NCBI GenBank assembly: GCA_001829415.1
Contig: MIBE01000051.1
Coordinates: 1 to 38,134, forward strand
From: Spirochaetes bacterium GWF1_51_8
Lineage (GTDB): Bacteria; Spirochaetota; Brevinematia; Brevinematales; GWF1-51-8
DNA: 38,134 nucleotides
Direction: 5' to 3'
Shown here: piece by piece, positions 23,267 to 30,583 of the stretch
Layout: each line of letters starts with the position of its first letter
How positions within the stretch are numbered: the first letter of the stretch is position 1
The notes under the pieces: model-generated
What the model saw: only the letters and a program-made list of their open reading frames with translations
Told to the model about the DNA's origin: nothing
Databases searched by the model: none
Made by a program: the position numbers and the translations under genes

Positions 23267-23884
23267 ATGTTGAAGAGATTTTTATTGGTTTCAGTTTTAG
23301 CTCTCGGTTCAGTTCTTGCCTATGCCGAGAAAGGCCCCGATTGCGACGACCACGACAAGGGTAAAGGCATGGAACATCCCGGAATGGGAATGGGAATGGG
23401 AATGGGTATGGACATGGATAAGGGCGGAATGGGCGCCGGTATGTTCGTGTTCGCGAAGCTCAGCGGTATCCATACGATCATGGAAAAGTATAACATCCAG
23501 ATTCAGAAGGTATTCCTCGAAAGCAAAGAAAAGAACCTCGATTTTCATGCCAAGATGATGGACTTCCGCGACTCGCTTGTGAAATTCTCCGCCGAGTACG
23601 ATAAGGACCCCGCGAAGAACGGCAAAGAGATTTCCAAGATACTGAAGGATATGGTCGACACCCAGAAGAAAATCCAGGCGAATAACAAGGCCGGAATGGA
23701 CAAGATCAAGCTGTTGAACGACCAGCGTGAGAAGGAAGTCGACGCGGCTATCGCTAAGTGGCTCACAACCCTCGACGGCGATCAGGCTAAAATGAAAGAA
23801 GTGGTCGACGCGGTCAATTCGATGAAGATGCAGAAAATGGACAAGATGGACAAAGGCCCCGGCGGCAAAGGTCCCCAGAAATAA
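23267..23884 (+). CDS. Periplasmic Met/His-rich Spy/CpxP-like protein
   Basis: The 205-residue protein has a signal peptide (MLKRFLLVSVLALGSVLAYA). A His/Asp/Met-rich stretch (about 25-55) follows, including a GM-repeat encoded by tandem GGAATG hexamers. A long helical domain comes next (about 60-190, with QKKIQANNKAGMDKIKLLNDQREKEVDAAIAK) and a Met/Lys/Gly tail. The arrangement resembles Spy/CpxP/CnrX periplasmic chaperones and metal sensors. AGGAGG precedes the ATG. As third gene after a sigma/anti-sigma pair it could be the sensor or the main product of the response. It ends at a strong terminator. Confidence 0.82.
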   Translation: MLKRFLLVSVLALGSVLAYAEKGPDCDDHDKGKGMEHPGMGMGMGMGMDMDKGGMGAGMFVFAKLSGIHTIMEKYNIQIQKVFLESKEKNLDFHAKMMDFRDSLVKFSAEYDKDPAKNGKEISKILKDMVDTQKKIQANNKAGMDKIKLLNDQREKEVDAAIAKWLTTLDGDQAKMKEVVDAVNSMKMQKMDKMDKGPGGKGPQK

Positions 23885-23921
23885 CCGCATCCCGAGATTC
23901 GATATAGATTGAACTCGTGAG

Positions 23922-23948
23922 AGCCCCGCGCCATGCGGGGCTTTTTTT
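23922..23948 (+). terminator. Intrinsic terminator of the ECF sigma operon
   Basis: AGCCCCGC-gccat-GCGGGGCT forms a perfect 8-bp stem followed by seven T residues. The T-run overlaps the last codon and stop of trpC on the opposite strand. Confidence 0.9.
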
Positions 23949-24726
23949 ATTTAACAAGAGGTATCGTGATGAACTTTTTTACCGCGCCGCCCGGGTCGGC
24001 TGAGCGCATGAGCGACGTCCCCACGAGGATGCCGTCGAAACCCGCCCGCGCGAACTTCTCGGCGTCGGCGGGAACTTCCACTCCCGACAGCGCGAGGCGT
24101 ATCCTGTCTGCGGGAATCATGCCGATATACCGCAAGGCGTATTCCGGATCGAGCTCGAACGTGGTCAGGTCGCGGTTGTTGATCCCGACGATCTTCGCGC
24201 CGCTCGAAACCGCGCGTTCGATGTTCCCGGGCGCATGCGCTTCCATCAGGACGTCCATCCCCCTCCGCTCGGCGTGACGCAGAAGCTTCAAAAGTTCGGT
24301 ATCATCCAAGACTTCGGCGATCAGCAGAACGGCCGACGCCCCGTACTCCGCCGCGAGGTCGATCTGCAGCGGGTCGACAATAAAGTCCTTGCAGAGCAGG
24401 GGGACTTCCGTGACGCGGGCGATGCCGCGAAGGAAATCCCAGCTCCCGCCGAAATATCCGGCGTCGGTGAGCACCGAGACCGCCGAGGCGCCGTTTTCAG
24501 CGTAGGTCTTCGCGGTCATGACCGGGTCGGCACCCGACGCGATATCGCCCGCCGACGGGGAGCGACGTTTCACTTCCGCGATCAGCTTGAGAGACGAGCC
24601 GCCGGAGAGCGCGTCCGCGAACGAAGCGCGTTTTATCCCCGAGCCGGGAATACCGTCCGGGTACTCCTCATGAAGTCTTTCGACTTCGCGGCGTTTATGA
24701 TCGACGATTTCTTTCAGTTTATTCAT
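23947..24726 (-). CDS. trpC: Indole-3-glycerol-phosphate synthase
   Basis: The 259-residue TIM-barrel enzyme closes the indole ring from CdRP in tryptophan synthesis. Motifs are complete: LIAEVKRRSPSAG, LLCKDFIVDPLQI, VLLIAEVL, GINNRDLTTFELD, ALSGVEVPAD and ILVGTSLM. The start at 24726 gives normal family length; it follows AGGACAGG and lies 8 nt after trpGD. The frame stays open upstream inside trpD but has no start there. It is the last trp gene here; trpF, trpB and trpA are not in the window. Confidence 0.95.
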   Translation of the reverse strand: MNKLKEIVDHKRREVERLHEEYPDGIPGSGIKRASFADALSGGSSLKLIAEVKRRSPSAGDIASGADPVMTAKTYAENGASAVSVLTDAGYFGGSWDFLRGIARVTEVPLLCKDFIVDPLQIDLAAEYGASAVLLIAEVLDDTELLKLLRHAERRGMDVLMEAHAPGNIERAVSSGAKIVGINNRDLTTFELDPEYALRYIGMIPADRIRLALSGVEVPADAEKFARAGFDGILVGTSLMRSADPGGAVKKFITIPLVK

Positions 24727-24734
24727 ACCCTGTC

Positions 24735-26333
24735 CTATTTGTTCGACGCGGCGCGGATCGTTTCGAGGGCGCGCATGGCTTTTCCGGAATCGATCGTCTC
24801 CTTCGCGAGCGCGATCCCATCCTCGATAGCGATATCGAGCGCGGCGACAAACGCGAGAGCCGAGTTCAGGACGACGGCCTTGTACGGATCGTTCTTCTCC
24901 GCGCCGGAGAAAATATCCGTAATCAGCTGAGCGCTTTCGTCCGCGCCGGCGACACGCAGGTTCTCTATCAAGCCGGAGAGTCCGTACTGCGACGGGTCGA
25001 GCGTCCATGACGCGATTTCACCGTTCCTGATCTCGCGCACCTGTGTCAGCCCTTCAATCGATGCCTCGTCGATACCGGCCTCGCCGTGGAGAACGAGCGA
25101 ATGGATATGCCCGAGCCGGACGAACACGCCGGGGATGAGGTCGAGGAGCGCGGGCGACGCCACGCCCATCACATGCCGTTTGACGCCCGCGGGATTGACG
25201 ATAGGCCCGAGGATGTTGAATATCGTGCGGATACCGATTTCCTTGCGCACCGGCATAACGTTCTTCATCGAGGGGTGGTAAAGCGGAGCGAAGAGAAACG
25301 CGAACTTCGCGGTCTCGATAGACTGACGGGCTTGCTCGGGGGTGAGCTCGATTTTTACGCCGAGCGCCTGGAGCACGTCCGCCGAACCGCTCTTGCTGGT
25401 CACCGAACGGTTGCCATGCTTCGCGACATATACCCCCGCGCCCGATGCGACAATCGCCGCCGCGGTCGAGATGTTGAAGAGGCTCGAATGGTCGCCCCCG
25501 GTGCCGCACGTGTCGATGAGCGGAGCGGCCGTAGTCTCGACCTTGAGCGCGGAACGGAACATCGACTCGGCGCTTCCCGCGATCTCGTCGACCGTCTCGC
25601 CCTTGAGATGCAGGGCGGTGAGATAGGCGGAGATTTGGGCATGGGTCGCCTCGCCCCGCATGATCGCGTCCATCATCTCGGACGCTTCGCCGCGAGTGAG
25701 GTCTTCGCGGTTCGTCAGCTTGTTCACGATACCCCGAACCCGGTCGGATACCCGGCTCCTGCGCCGTTCCGCGACAATATCGACAAAGTTCTTCACGATC
25801 TGCTTACCGAACTGGGTGAGGAACGACTCCGGGTGGAACTGGATGCCGTGGATGTTCCGGCCCTTGACCTTCAGCCCCATGATCTCGCCGTCGTCGCTCT
25901 CGCAGGTGATCTCGAGGGTGTCGGGCAGGTTCGCCCTGTTCGCGACGAGGGAGTGGTAACGGATACCCTTGATGGGCGAGGGAAGCCCCGCGAAAATGCC
26001 GGAGCCGTTATGGGTCATCGTGGAGCTTTTACCGTGGATGATCCTCGATGCGGAGATGACTTCGCCGCCGAAGACCTCGGTGATTCCCTGGTGCCCGAGG
26101 CACACCCCGAAAACGGGGATATCGCCTGAGCGCTCGATGAGCTCCTCCGAGATGCCGGCGTCTGCGGGACGTCCGGGCCCGGGCGAGATCACTATCCCGT
26201 CGGGCTCCATCGCGAGCGCCTCGTCCACTGTGAGCTTGTCGTTACGGTATACCCGGATATCGGGATAGAACTCCCCGATATACTGGACGATGTTGTATAT
26301 GAAACTGTCGTAGTTATCGATGACTAAAATCAT
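24735..26333 (-). CDS. trpGD: Fused anthranilate synthase glutaminase / anthranilate phosphoribosyltransferase
   Basis: The 532-residue bifunctional enzyme joins TrpG and TrpD. Residues 1-190 are a class-I glutamine amidotransferase with ISPGPGRP, the nucleophile in GVCLGHQ (Cys78), and FHPES (His167, Glu169). It supplies ammonia to TrpE. Residues about 195-530 are anthranilate phosphoribosyltransferase with DTCGTGGD, KHGNRSVTSKSGSADVL and a LGPIVNPA segment. All key residues are intact. AGGAGG precedes the ATG; trpE ends 10 nt upstream. TrpG-TrpD fusion is known from enterobacteria and occurs sporadically elsewhere. Confidence 0.96.
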   Translation of the reverse strand: MILVIDNYDSFIYNIVQYIGEFYPDIRVYRNDKLTVDEALAMEPDGIVISPGPGRPADAGISEELIERSGDIPVFGVCLGHQGITEVFGGEVISASRIIHGKSSTMTHNGSGIFAGLPSPIKGIRYHSLVANRANLPDTLEITCESDDGEIMGLKVKGRNIHGIQFHPESFLTQFGKQIVKNFVDIVAERRRSRVSDRVRGIVNKLTNREDLTRGEASEMMDAIMRGEATHAQISAYLTALHLKGETVDEIAGSAESMFRSALKVETTAAPLIDTCGTGGDHSSLFNISTAAAIVASGAGVYVAKHGNRSVTSKSGSADVLQALGVKIELTPEQARQSIETAKFAFLFAPLYHPSMKNVMPVRKEIGIRTIFNILGPIVNPAGVKRHVMGVASPALLDLIPGVFVRLGHIHSLVLHGEAGIDEASIEGLTQVREIRNGEIASWTLDPSQYGLSGLIENLRVAGADESAQLITDIFSGAEKNDPYKAVVLNSALAFVAALDIAIEDGIALAKETIDSGKAMRALETIRAASNK

Positions 26334-26343
26334 TGCGCGCCTC

Positions 26344-27765
26344 CTATATGATCGCTTTCATCAGGGCTTTCGCCTTGTTGATCGTCTCTTCGTATTCTTT
26401 TTCGGGAACCGAGTCGTACACGATACCCGCTCCGGCCTGAATATAGACCGTTTTATCCCGGTGAAGGATCGTGCGGATCGCGATACAGGTGTCCGTGTTG
26501 CCGGAAAAGTCGATGTAGCCGATTGCCCCGGCGTAAATCCCGCGTTTCTCGGGTTCGAGGTCCTCGATGATCTCCATCGCGCGGACTTTCGGGGAACCGC
26601 TCACAGTCCCTGCGGGGAAGGTCGCGCCGATAATGTCCACCGCGCCGAACTCGGGATTCGGCTTGCCGAGCACGTCCGATACGATGTGCATCACATGGGA
26701 ATAACGTTCGATGTGATAGGGCGCTTCGACCCTGACCGTGTTGAACCCGGAGATTCGTCCGACGTCGTTCCGCGCGAGGTCGAGAAGCATCGTATGCTCC
26801 GCGAGCTCCTTGACGTCGTTCAACAGCTCCAGCTCGACTGCGTCGTCCTCCTTCTTGTTCTTCCCGCGCGGGCGTGTTCCCGCTATCGGGCGGACTATCA
26901 CCTCGTCCTTGTCGGCGGTTTTAGTGCGGCGCACCATTACCTCGGGCGACGAGCCGACAAGCTGAAACTCAGAAAAGTCCATGTAGAACATATACGGCGA
27001 CGGATTGATCATACGGAGCTTGCGGTAGATATCGAACGGCCCGATATCGATCCCGGTGCGGAGACGCTGGGACAGGACGACCTGAAAGATATCGCCCGCG
27101 ACGATATGCTTCTTAGCCTTCTCGACCGCGGCGATGAACTCCGCTTTCTTGAAGTTCGAGATGAGGTCGAGACGGTCGCGGTTCGATTCCTTGATCCGTT
27201 CGGGCGGCGCGGCGGAGAAGAGTCGTGTCTCGTACTCCTTCAATCCGGCCAGCGCTTCCGCCTTACCCTCCGGCGAGAACGCATGTCCGATCAGGATCAG
27301 CTTCTGCTTGATGTGGTCGAACGCGATCAGCACCTTGGGCATGATGAGGAAGATGTCCGGGAGATCGAGCTTGTCGGGCTTGATATCCGGGAGCTTCTCG
27401 AAGTAGCGTACCGAGTCGTAGGAGAAGTAACCCACAAGCCCGGCGGAGAACGGCGGAAGGTTCTCGTCGCGCTCTTCCTTGAACGACGCGACCACTTTTT
27501 TAATCTCGTCGATAGGGTTCCCGCATTCCATCTCCTCAGTCTCGCCCATGAACGATATCTTGACGCGGTTCTTCTTCGCGGTAAAGATCAGTTCGGGATC
27601 GAAACCCAGGAACGAGTAGCGGCCGAGCTTTTCCCCCATCTCGACGCTTTCCAGCAGGAAGCCCATTTTCCCTTCCTCCTTCAGCGCGAGGAAGGCGGAG
27701 ACCGGCGTTTCGATATCCGCCGCGATCTCTCTATATACCGGGTAAAGAACTTTATCTGTCAGCAT
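26344..27765 (-). CDS. trpE: Anthranilate synthase component I
   Basis: The 473-residue chorismate-using enzyme makes anthranilate with TrpG. The N-terminal LLESVEMGEKLGRYSFLG segment is the tryptophan feedback site. The catalytic half shows VVLSQRL, INPSPYMFYMDF, GTRPRGK, DLARNDVGR, TFPAGTVSGSPKVRAMEII and IQAGAGIVYDSVPEKEYEE. The ATG at 27765 follows AGAGGT, 21 nt after the metallophosphoesterase stop. Expression should be controlled by the attenuator ahead of that upstream gene, and activity by Trp inhibition. Confidence 0.96.
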   Translation of the reverse strand: MLTDKVLYPVYREIAADIETPVSAFLALKEEGKMGFLLESVEMGEKLGRYSFLGFDPELIFTAKKNRVKISFMGETEEMECGNPIDEIKKVVASFKEERDENLPPFSAGLVGYFSYDSVRYFEKLPDIKPDKLDLPDIFLIMPKVLIAFDHIKQKLILIGHAFSPEGKAEALAGLKEYETRLFSAAPPERIKESNRDRLDLISNFKKAEFIAAVEKAKKHIVAGDIFQVVLSQRLRTGIDIGPFDIYRKLRMINPSPYMFYMDFSEFQLVGSSPEVMVRRTKTADKDEVIVRPIAGTRPRGKNKKEDDAVELELLNDVKELAEHTMLLDLARNDVGRISGFNTVRVEAPYHIERYSHVMHIVSDVLGKPNPEFGAVDIIGATFPAGTVSGSPKVRAMEIIEDLEPEKRGIYAGAIGYIDFSGNTDTCIAIRTILHRDKTVYIQAGAGIVYDSVPEKEYEETINKAKALMKAII

Positions 27766-27786
27766 ATATACCTCTTTACGGAATTG

Positions 27787-28590
27787 TTATTTTTTGTCCT
27801 CGATATAAACGGTGAAGTAACTGAGCTTCCCGTTCTTGTACTCGTACACCCGGAACGTCGCCTGGCGTTCCCAGTACTCCGCGACCGATCCGGCCACATG
27901 GCAGGGAACCTCGCCGATCCAGAAAAACTCCGCGCGGTGGAAATGCCCGCAGATAATGCCCTTGACGTTTTTGTACTTGTTGACTATCGTCTGCCACCCG
28001 GCTGTCTCCTTTTCGTCATACGGATAATGGTAGGCGTTGTTGTAGAAGTCGGGGATGACCGGCGAATGCTCGAAGATGATGACCGGCTTGTTCTTGTTCG
28101 CCTTCAACGTGCCATCGACCCATTTGTATGGATCGTAGTTCGTGATAGTGTAGTTTTCGCGCAACGGTTCGAGGAAGGTGAAGAGCATGACCACGCCCTT
28201 GACTTCGACCGTATAGTTGAGCGGCGAGAAGTAGTTGGTAAAGATGTTTAACGTCTTATCGGCCTTGTACTTAACGATATCGTGATTTCCCGGGACGAAG
28301 TAGAGCGGGTACTTGAGCTGTTTGTAGATCGAGAGCGTGTTGGACAACAGCGTCATATTGTCGAGGTCGTCGCTCGCGATATCGCCTGTGTGCGCGACAA
28401 ACTCTATCTTCATCGGGAGCGCGTTGATCGCGTCGACTATTTTCTTCAGGCGCTGGGTATGAATATCGGGTCCCCAATGAGTGTCGGTGATCTGCACGAA
28501 GTAGAACGAACTGTCCGGGGCGGGTTTTGCGGTACAGAATACCACCGCTATCGCAACCATCAGCAAAAGGGAAACCGTAAACTTTTTCAT
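27787..28590 (-). CDS. Exported calcineurin-like metallophosphoesterase
   Basis: The 267-residue protein has a signal sequence (MKKFTVSLLLMVAIAVVFC) with a possible but atypical lipidation Cys19. The metallophosphoesterase motifs are all present: ITDTHW (Asp36, His38), HTGDIASD (Asp70), PGNHD (102-104), FEHSP and CGHFHR. It should hydrolyse phosphate esters outside the cytoplasm; substrate unknown. AGGAGGG precedes the ATG. Unexpectedly, it is the first structural gene behind a trp attenuator and 21 nt ahead of trpE, so it should rise when Trp is scarce. Confidence 0.9.
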   Translation of the reverse strand: MKKFTVSLLLMVAIAVVFCTAKPAPDSSFYFVQITDTHWGPDIHTQRLKKIVDAINALPMKIEFVAHTGDIASDDLDNMTLLSNTLSIYKQLKYPLYFVPGNHDIVKYKADKTLNIFTNYFSPLNYTVEVKGVVMLFTFLEPLRENYTITNYDPYKWVDGTLKANKNKPVIIFEHSPVIPDFYNNAYHYPYDEKETAGWQTIVNKYKNVKGIICGHFHRAEFFWIGEVPCHVAGSVAEYWERQATFRVYEYKNGKLSYFTVYIEDKK

Positions 28591-28600
28591 AAGCCCTCCT

Positions 28601-28636
28601 AAAAATAAAAAACCCCACAGGCATGAACCTGCGGGG
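28601..28636 (-). terminator. trp attenuator terminator (regions 3:4)
   Basis: On the minus strand CCCCGCAGG-ttcatg-CCTGTGGGG forms a 9-bp stem with one G-U pair, then TTTTTTATTTTT. It lies between the leader peptide gene and the metallophosphoesterase AGGAGGG site, so it stops transcripts before the operon unless region 3 is sequestered. Confidence 0.93.
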
Positions 28637-28667
28637 GATTAATATATAACAACATACCCTGAAGGTT
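28626..28667 (-). promoter_or_regulatory. trp antiterminator (regions 2:3)
   Basis: AACCTTCAGGG (28667-28657, overlapping the leader stop codon) can pair with CCCCGCAGGTT (28636-28626) at 9 of 11 positions. Region 3 is the left arm of the terminator, so the two structures exclude each other. Region 1 near the Trp codons offers CATAC, complementary to GTATG just after region 2, as a pause/anti-antiterminator helix; that one is weak. Confidence 0.75.
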
Positions 28668-28734
28668 ATCCTAAAGTATAAATGAGTATGCCGCGCCACC
28701 AGTTGAGTTTGGAAAGAGAATACGAACGGTTCAT
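28666..28734 (-). CDS. trpL: trp operon leader peptide with tandem Trp codons
   Basis: A 22-codon reading frame starts MNRSYSLSKLN, has tandem Trp codons at positions 12-13 (TGGTGG at 28701-28696), and ends ILIYTLG then TAA. AAAAGGATGG just upstream serves as ribosome-binding site. A promoter starts about 19 nt before it, and a Rho-independent terminator follows 30 nt after its stop. When charged tRNA-Trp is scarce, a ribosome stalled at the two Trp codons would leave region 2 free to pair with region 3 and allow read-through. Two adjacent Trp codons in a random 22-mer are very unlikely. Confidence 0.88.
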   Translation of the reverse strand: MNRSYSLSKLNWWRGILIYTLG

Positions 28735-28759
28735 GATACCATCCTTTTTATGTTGAAAT

Positions 28760-28788
28760 ATCCTAACATTTCACGGGAATTTTGTCAA
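28760..28788 (-). promoter_or_regulatory. trp operon promoter
   Basis: TTGACA (28788-28783) and TAGGAT (28765-28760) are separated by 17 bp. The TGA inside the -35 box is the stop codon of the upstream STAS gene. Inverted arms ATGTT/AACAT span the -10 box and could be an operator (weak). Confidence 0.8.
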
Positions 28789-29144
28789 CTCTGCGATAGA
28801 AAGTTTACCGCGGATGCTTCGTCGTCGAAAAAGAAAAAGATGTTGGAAAGCCCGGTCAGGTCGAATACATGCTTCACTTCGTCGGAGACCTGATAGAAAC
28901 AAGCCTTCCCGTCGGCATTCTGAATCTTACGGATATTGCTGACAATCGTACCGATCCCGACGCTGTTGATATATTTTAGTTTTTTCAGGTCGAGGATCAG
29001 GAGCAGTTCGCTCTTCTCGGCGATAGCGTTAAACACAACCCCGAAGTTCATACAGGTAGAACTGTCGAGGACTCCATCGAGACGGACGATATGTATCCCG
29101 TCCTTCTTTTCCTGAACTATATCCAAATTATCCATTTTTTCCAT
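28785..29144 (-). CDS. STAS-domain anti-sigma-factor antagonist
   Basis: The 119-residue cytoplasmic protein has the anti-anti-sigma fold: HIVRLDGVLDSSTCMNFGVVF, LLILDLKKLKYINSVGIGTIVSNIRK and FYQVSDEVKHVFDLTGLSNIFFFF. The phosphorylatable Ser sits in YINSVGIG. Partner is the adjacent RsbW-like kinase, which would phosphorylate it. I prefer ATG 29144, 2 nt after the kinase stop with GGAAGGG upstream; ATG 29159 would overlap. Its stop overlaps the trp promoter -35 box. Confidence 0.88.
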   Translation of the reverse strand: MEKMDNLDIVQEKKDGIHIVRLDGVLDSSTCMNFGVVFNAIAEKSELLLILDLKKLKYINSVGIGTIVSNIRKIQNADGKACFYQVSDEVKHVFDLTGLSNIFFFFDDEASAVNFLSQS

Positions 29145-29146
29145 AA

Positions 29147-29662
29147 TTAACCCTTCCATTTTTTTATCAGAAGAAGTGTGTTTTTACCGTCCAGTGACGA
29201 ATACTTCATCTCATCAATCGTCTTCTTGATAATCAGCATTCCCCTTCCGCTCTCGGAAAACTCGTTGACGGATATCTTTTTCATCTGGTCGTCGTAATCG
29301 AAACTCGCGCCCTTTTCACCGTAATCGCCGATTTCGATAATGATATTCCCGTTCTGGAATTCGACACGGAGTTCGACTTTTCCGCTGCAGTCGGAGTAAG
29401 AGTGTTTGAAGATGTTGATCATCGTCTCCTCGATAGCGAGGCACAGATCGAAAACGAGGAACTGATCCGAGTTCTGGATGTCGACATTTTTGAAAAGGAC
29501 ATTGATGATAACATTGATAACCCTTAGCGAATGGATATCGCCTTCGAGAGAAAGAAACAGACTGTGATCATCGATATTCAGGTTCAGTTTTTCCCTGTCT
29601 TTCTCAGGGAATTTTCTGACATAATCGTTAATTATCTCAGAAATCTGTCTGGGGTTAAACAT
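29147..29662 (-). CDS. RsbW-like anti-sigma serine kinase (HATPase_c)
   Basis: The 171-residue cytoplasmic protein has the GHKL ATPase boxes: N-box LAIEETMINIFKHSY, G1 IIIEIGDYGEKG and G2 SGRGMLIIKKTIDEMKY. The layout fits RsbW/SpoIIAB-type switch kinases, which bind a sigma factor or another target and phosphorylate an STAS partner, encoded next. An extra N-terminal stretch of about 60 residues precedes the core. AAGGGAAA precedes the ATG. No sigma-B gene is adjacent, so the target is unknown. Confidence 0.88.
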   Translation of the reverse strand: MFNPRQISEIINDYVRKFPEKDREKLNLNIDDHSLFLSLEGDIHSLRVINVIINVLFKNVDIQNSDQFLVFDLCLAIEETMINIFKHSYSDCSGKVELRVEFQNGNIIIEIGDYGEKGASFDYDDQMKKISVNEFSESGRGMLIIKKTIDEMKYSSLDGKNTLLLIKKWKG

Positions 29663-29699
29663 TTTCCCTTATTCCGCCCTCGTCCATTATTCAAGAGAT

Positions 29700-29728
29700 A
29701 TTGTATCTTTTATCACCGCGCTTGTCAA
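29700..29728 (-). promoter_or_regulatory. Sigma-70 promoter of the RsbW/STAS pair
   Basis: TTGACA (29728-29723) and TACAAT (29705-29700) are separated by 17 bp, about 38 bp before the kinase ATG. Confidence 0.82.
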
Positions 29729-29798
29729 TCTAAAAAACGTTAACTCTTCGATTAAATTTTTGTATACATTTATCCCATCCTCCCCATCGCGCGGTAGG

Positions 29799-29827
29799 TT
29801 GATTATTTTTCCGGAAAGTAATATAAT
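29799..29827 (+). promoter_or_regulatory. Sigma-70 promoter of the DUF5714 gene
   Basis: TTGATT (29799-29804) and TATAAT (29822-29827) are separated by 17 bp, about 25 bp before the ATG. Confidence 0.75.
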
Positions 29828-29851
29828 AATCACAGTAAATGGGCGGGTATA

Positions 29852-30583
29852 ATGAAAAATAAAGAATTGAAAGAAAAATGCGCGATTTGTGAAAAGCATT
29901 TAATCAAGCTGACGTCGCACCGGAAAACAGTCTGTTCGGTCTGCGGCGGGATCTACGATACGATCCAGACCTGCGAACAGGGACACTTTGTCTGCACCGA
30001 CTGCTATAACCTTTCCGCGCTCGATCTGATCGAACAGTTTTGTGTGAATTCCCCGGCGGAAGACCCTATCGGTATCGCCATGACCCTGATGCGCAATCCG
30101 CGTATCGAGATCAACACGCCTGTACACCATTACCTCGTGACCGCGTCCCTGCTCGCCTGCTACTACAATAAGAAAAAGGACTACGAGTCCAAACAAAAGA
30201 AACTGCGGCAGTCGAAGGAAAGGGCGAAAGGCTTGACGGCGGGATTTTGCAACCTGTATGGGATTTGCGGGGCGGCGATGGGTAATGCGCTTTTCATCAA
30301 TCTTATCCTGAACGAGACCGAGCTTGCCGCCGACGAATGGAAACTCGCGAACTTGGTAACCTCCGCCACCCTTAGCTCCATCGCGTTCCACGGGACGCCG
30401 AGGTGCTGTAAACGTAACCTTTTCCTCGCGATCATCAACGCGGTCGAATTCCTCAGGGATTACCTCGGATTTATTATCACACATGGCGGTGTGGATTGCG
30501 TCTTTTCGACTATCAATCCCGATTGCCCGAAAAGCGCCTGTCCGTTCTATTCCCATCCGAAAGGCGCGCCCAAGCTCATTTGA
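29852..30583 (+). CDS. DUF5714 domain-containing Cys-rich protein
   Basis: The 243-residue cytoplasmic protein begins with two CxxC knuckles (CAICEKH, CSVCGG), then CEQGHFVCTDC. The DUF5714 core follows, with PVHHYLVTASLLACYY, NLYGICGAAMGNALF and GTPRCCKRN, and a C-terminal CPKSACPF. The many Cys/His residues suggest zinc or iron-sulphur binding. The family is common in anaerobes and methanogens and lacks a proven function. GGGCGGG precedes the ATG. It converges with the response-regulator gene, overlapping its end by 8 bp. Confidence 0.85.
   Translation: MKNKELKEKCAICEKHLIKLTSHRKTVCSVCGGIYDTIQTCEQGHFVCTDCYNLSALDLIEQFCVNSPAEDPIGIAMTLMRNPRIEINTPVHHYLVTASLLACYYNKKKDYESKQKKLRQSKERAKGLTAGFCNLYGICGAAMGNALFINLILNETELAADEWKLANLVTSATLSSIAFHGTPRCCKRNLFLAIINAVEFLRDYLGFIITHGGVDCVFSTINPDCPKSACPFYSHPKGAPKLI

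Noticed and set aside
24727-25008. N-terminal extension of TrpC
   Set aside because: It lies inside trpD in another frame, is Arg-rich and has no homology sense; ATG 24726 gives the normal TrpC length.
26320-28251. Very long open frame on the plus strand opposite the trp genes
   Set aside because: It mirrors trpE and the metallophosphoesterase, whose motifs are unmistakable. Its composition is typical of an antisense shadow of GC-biased codons.
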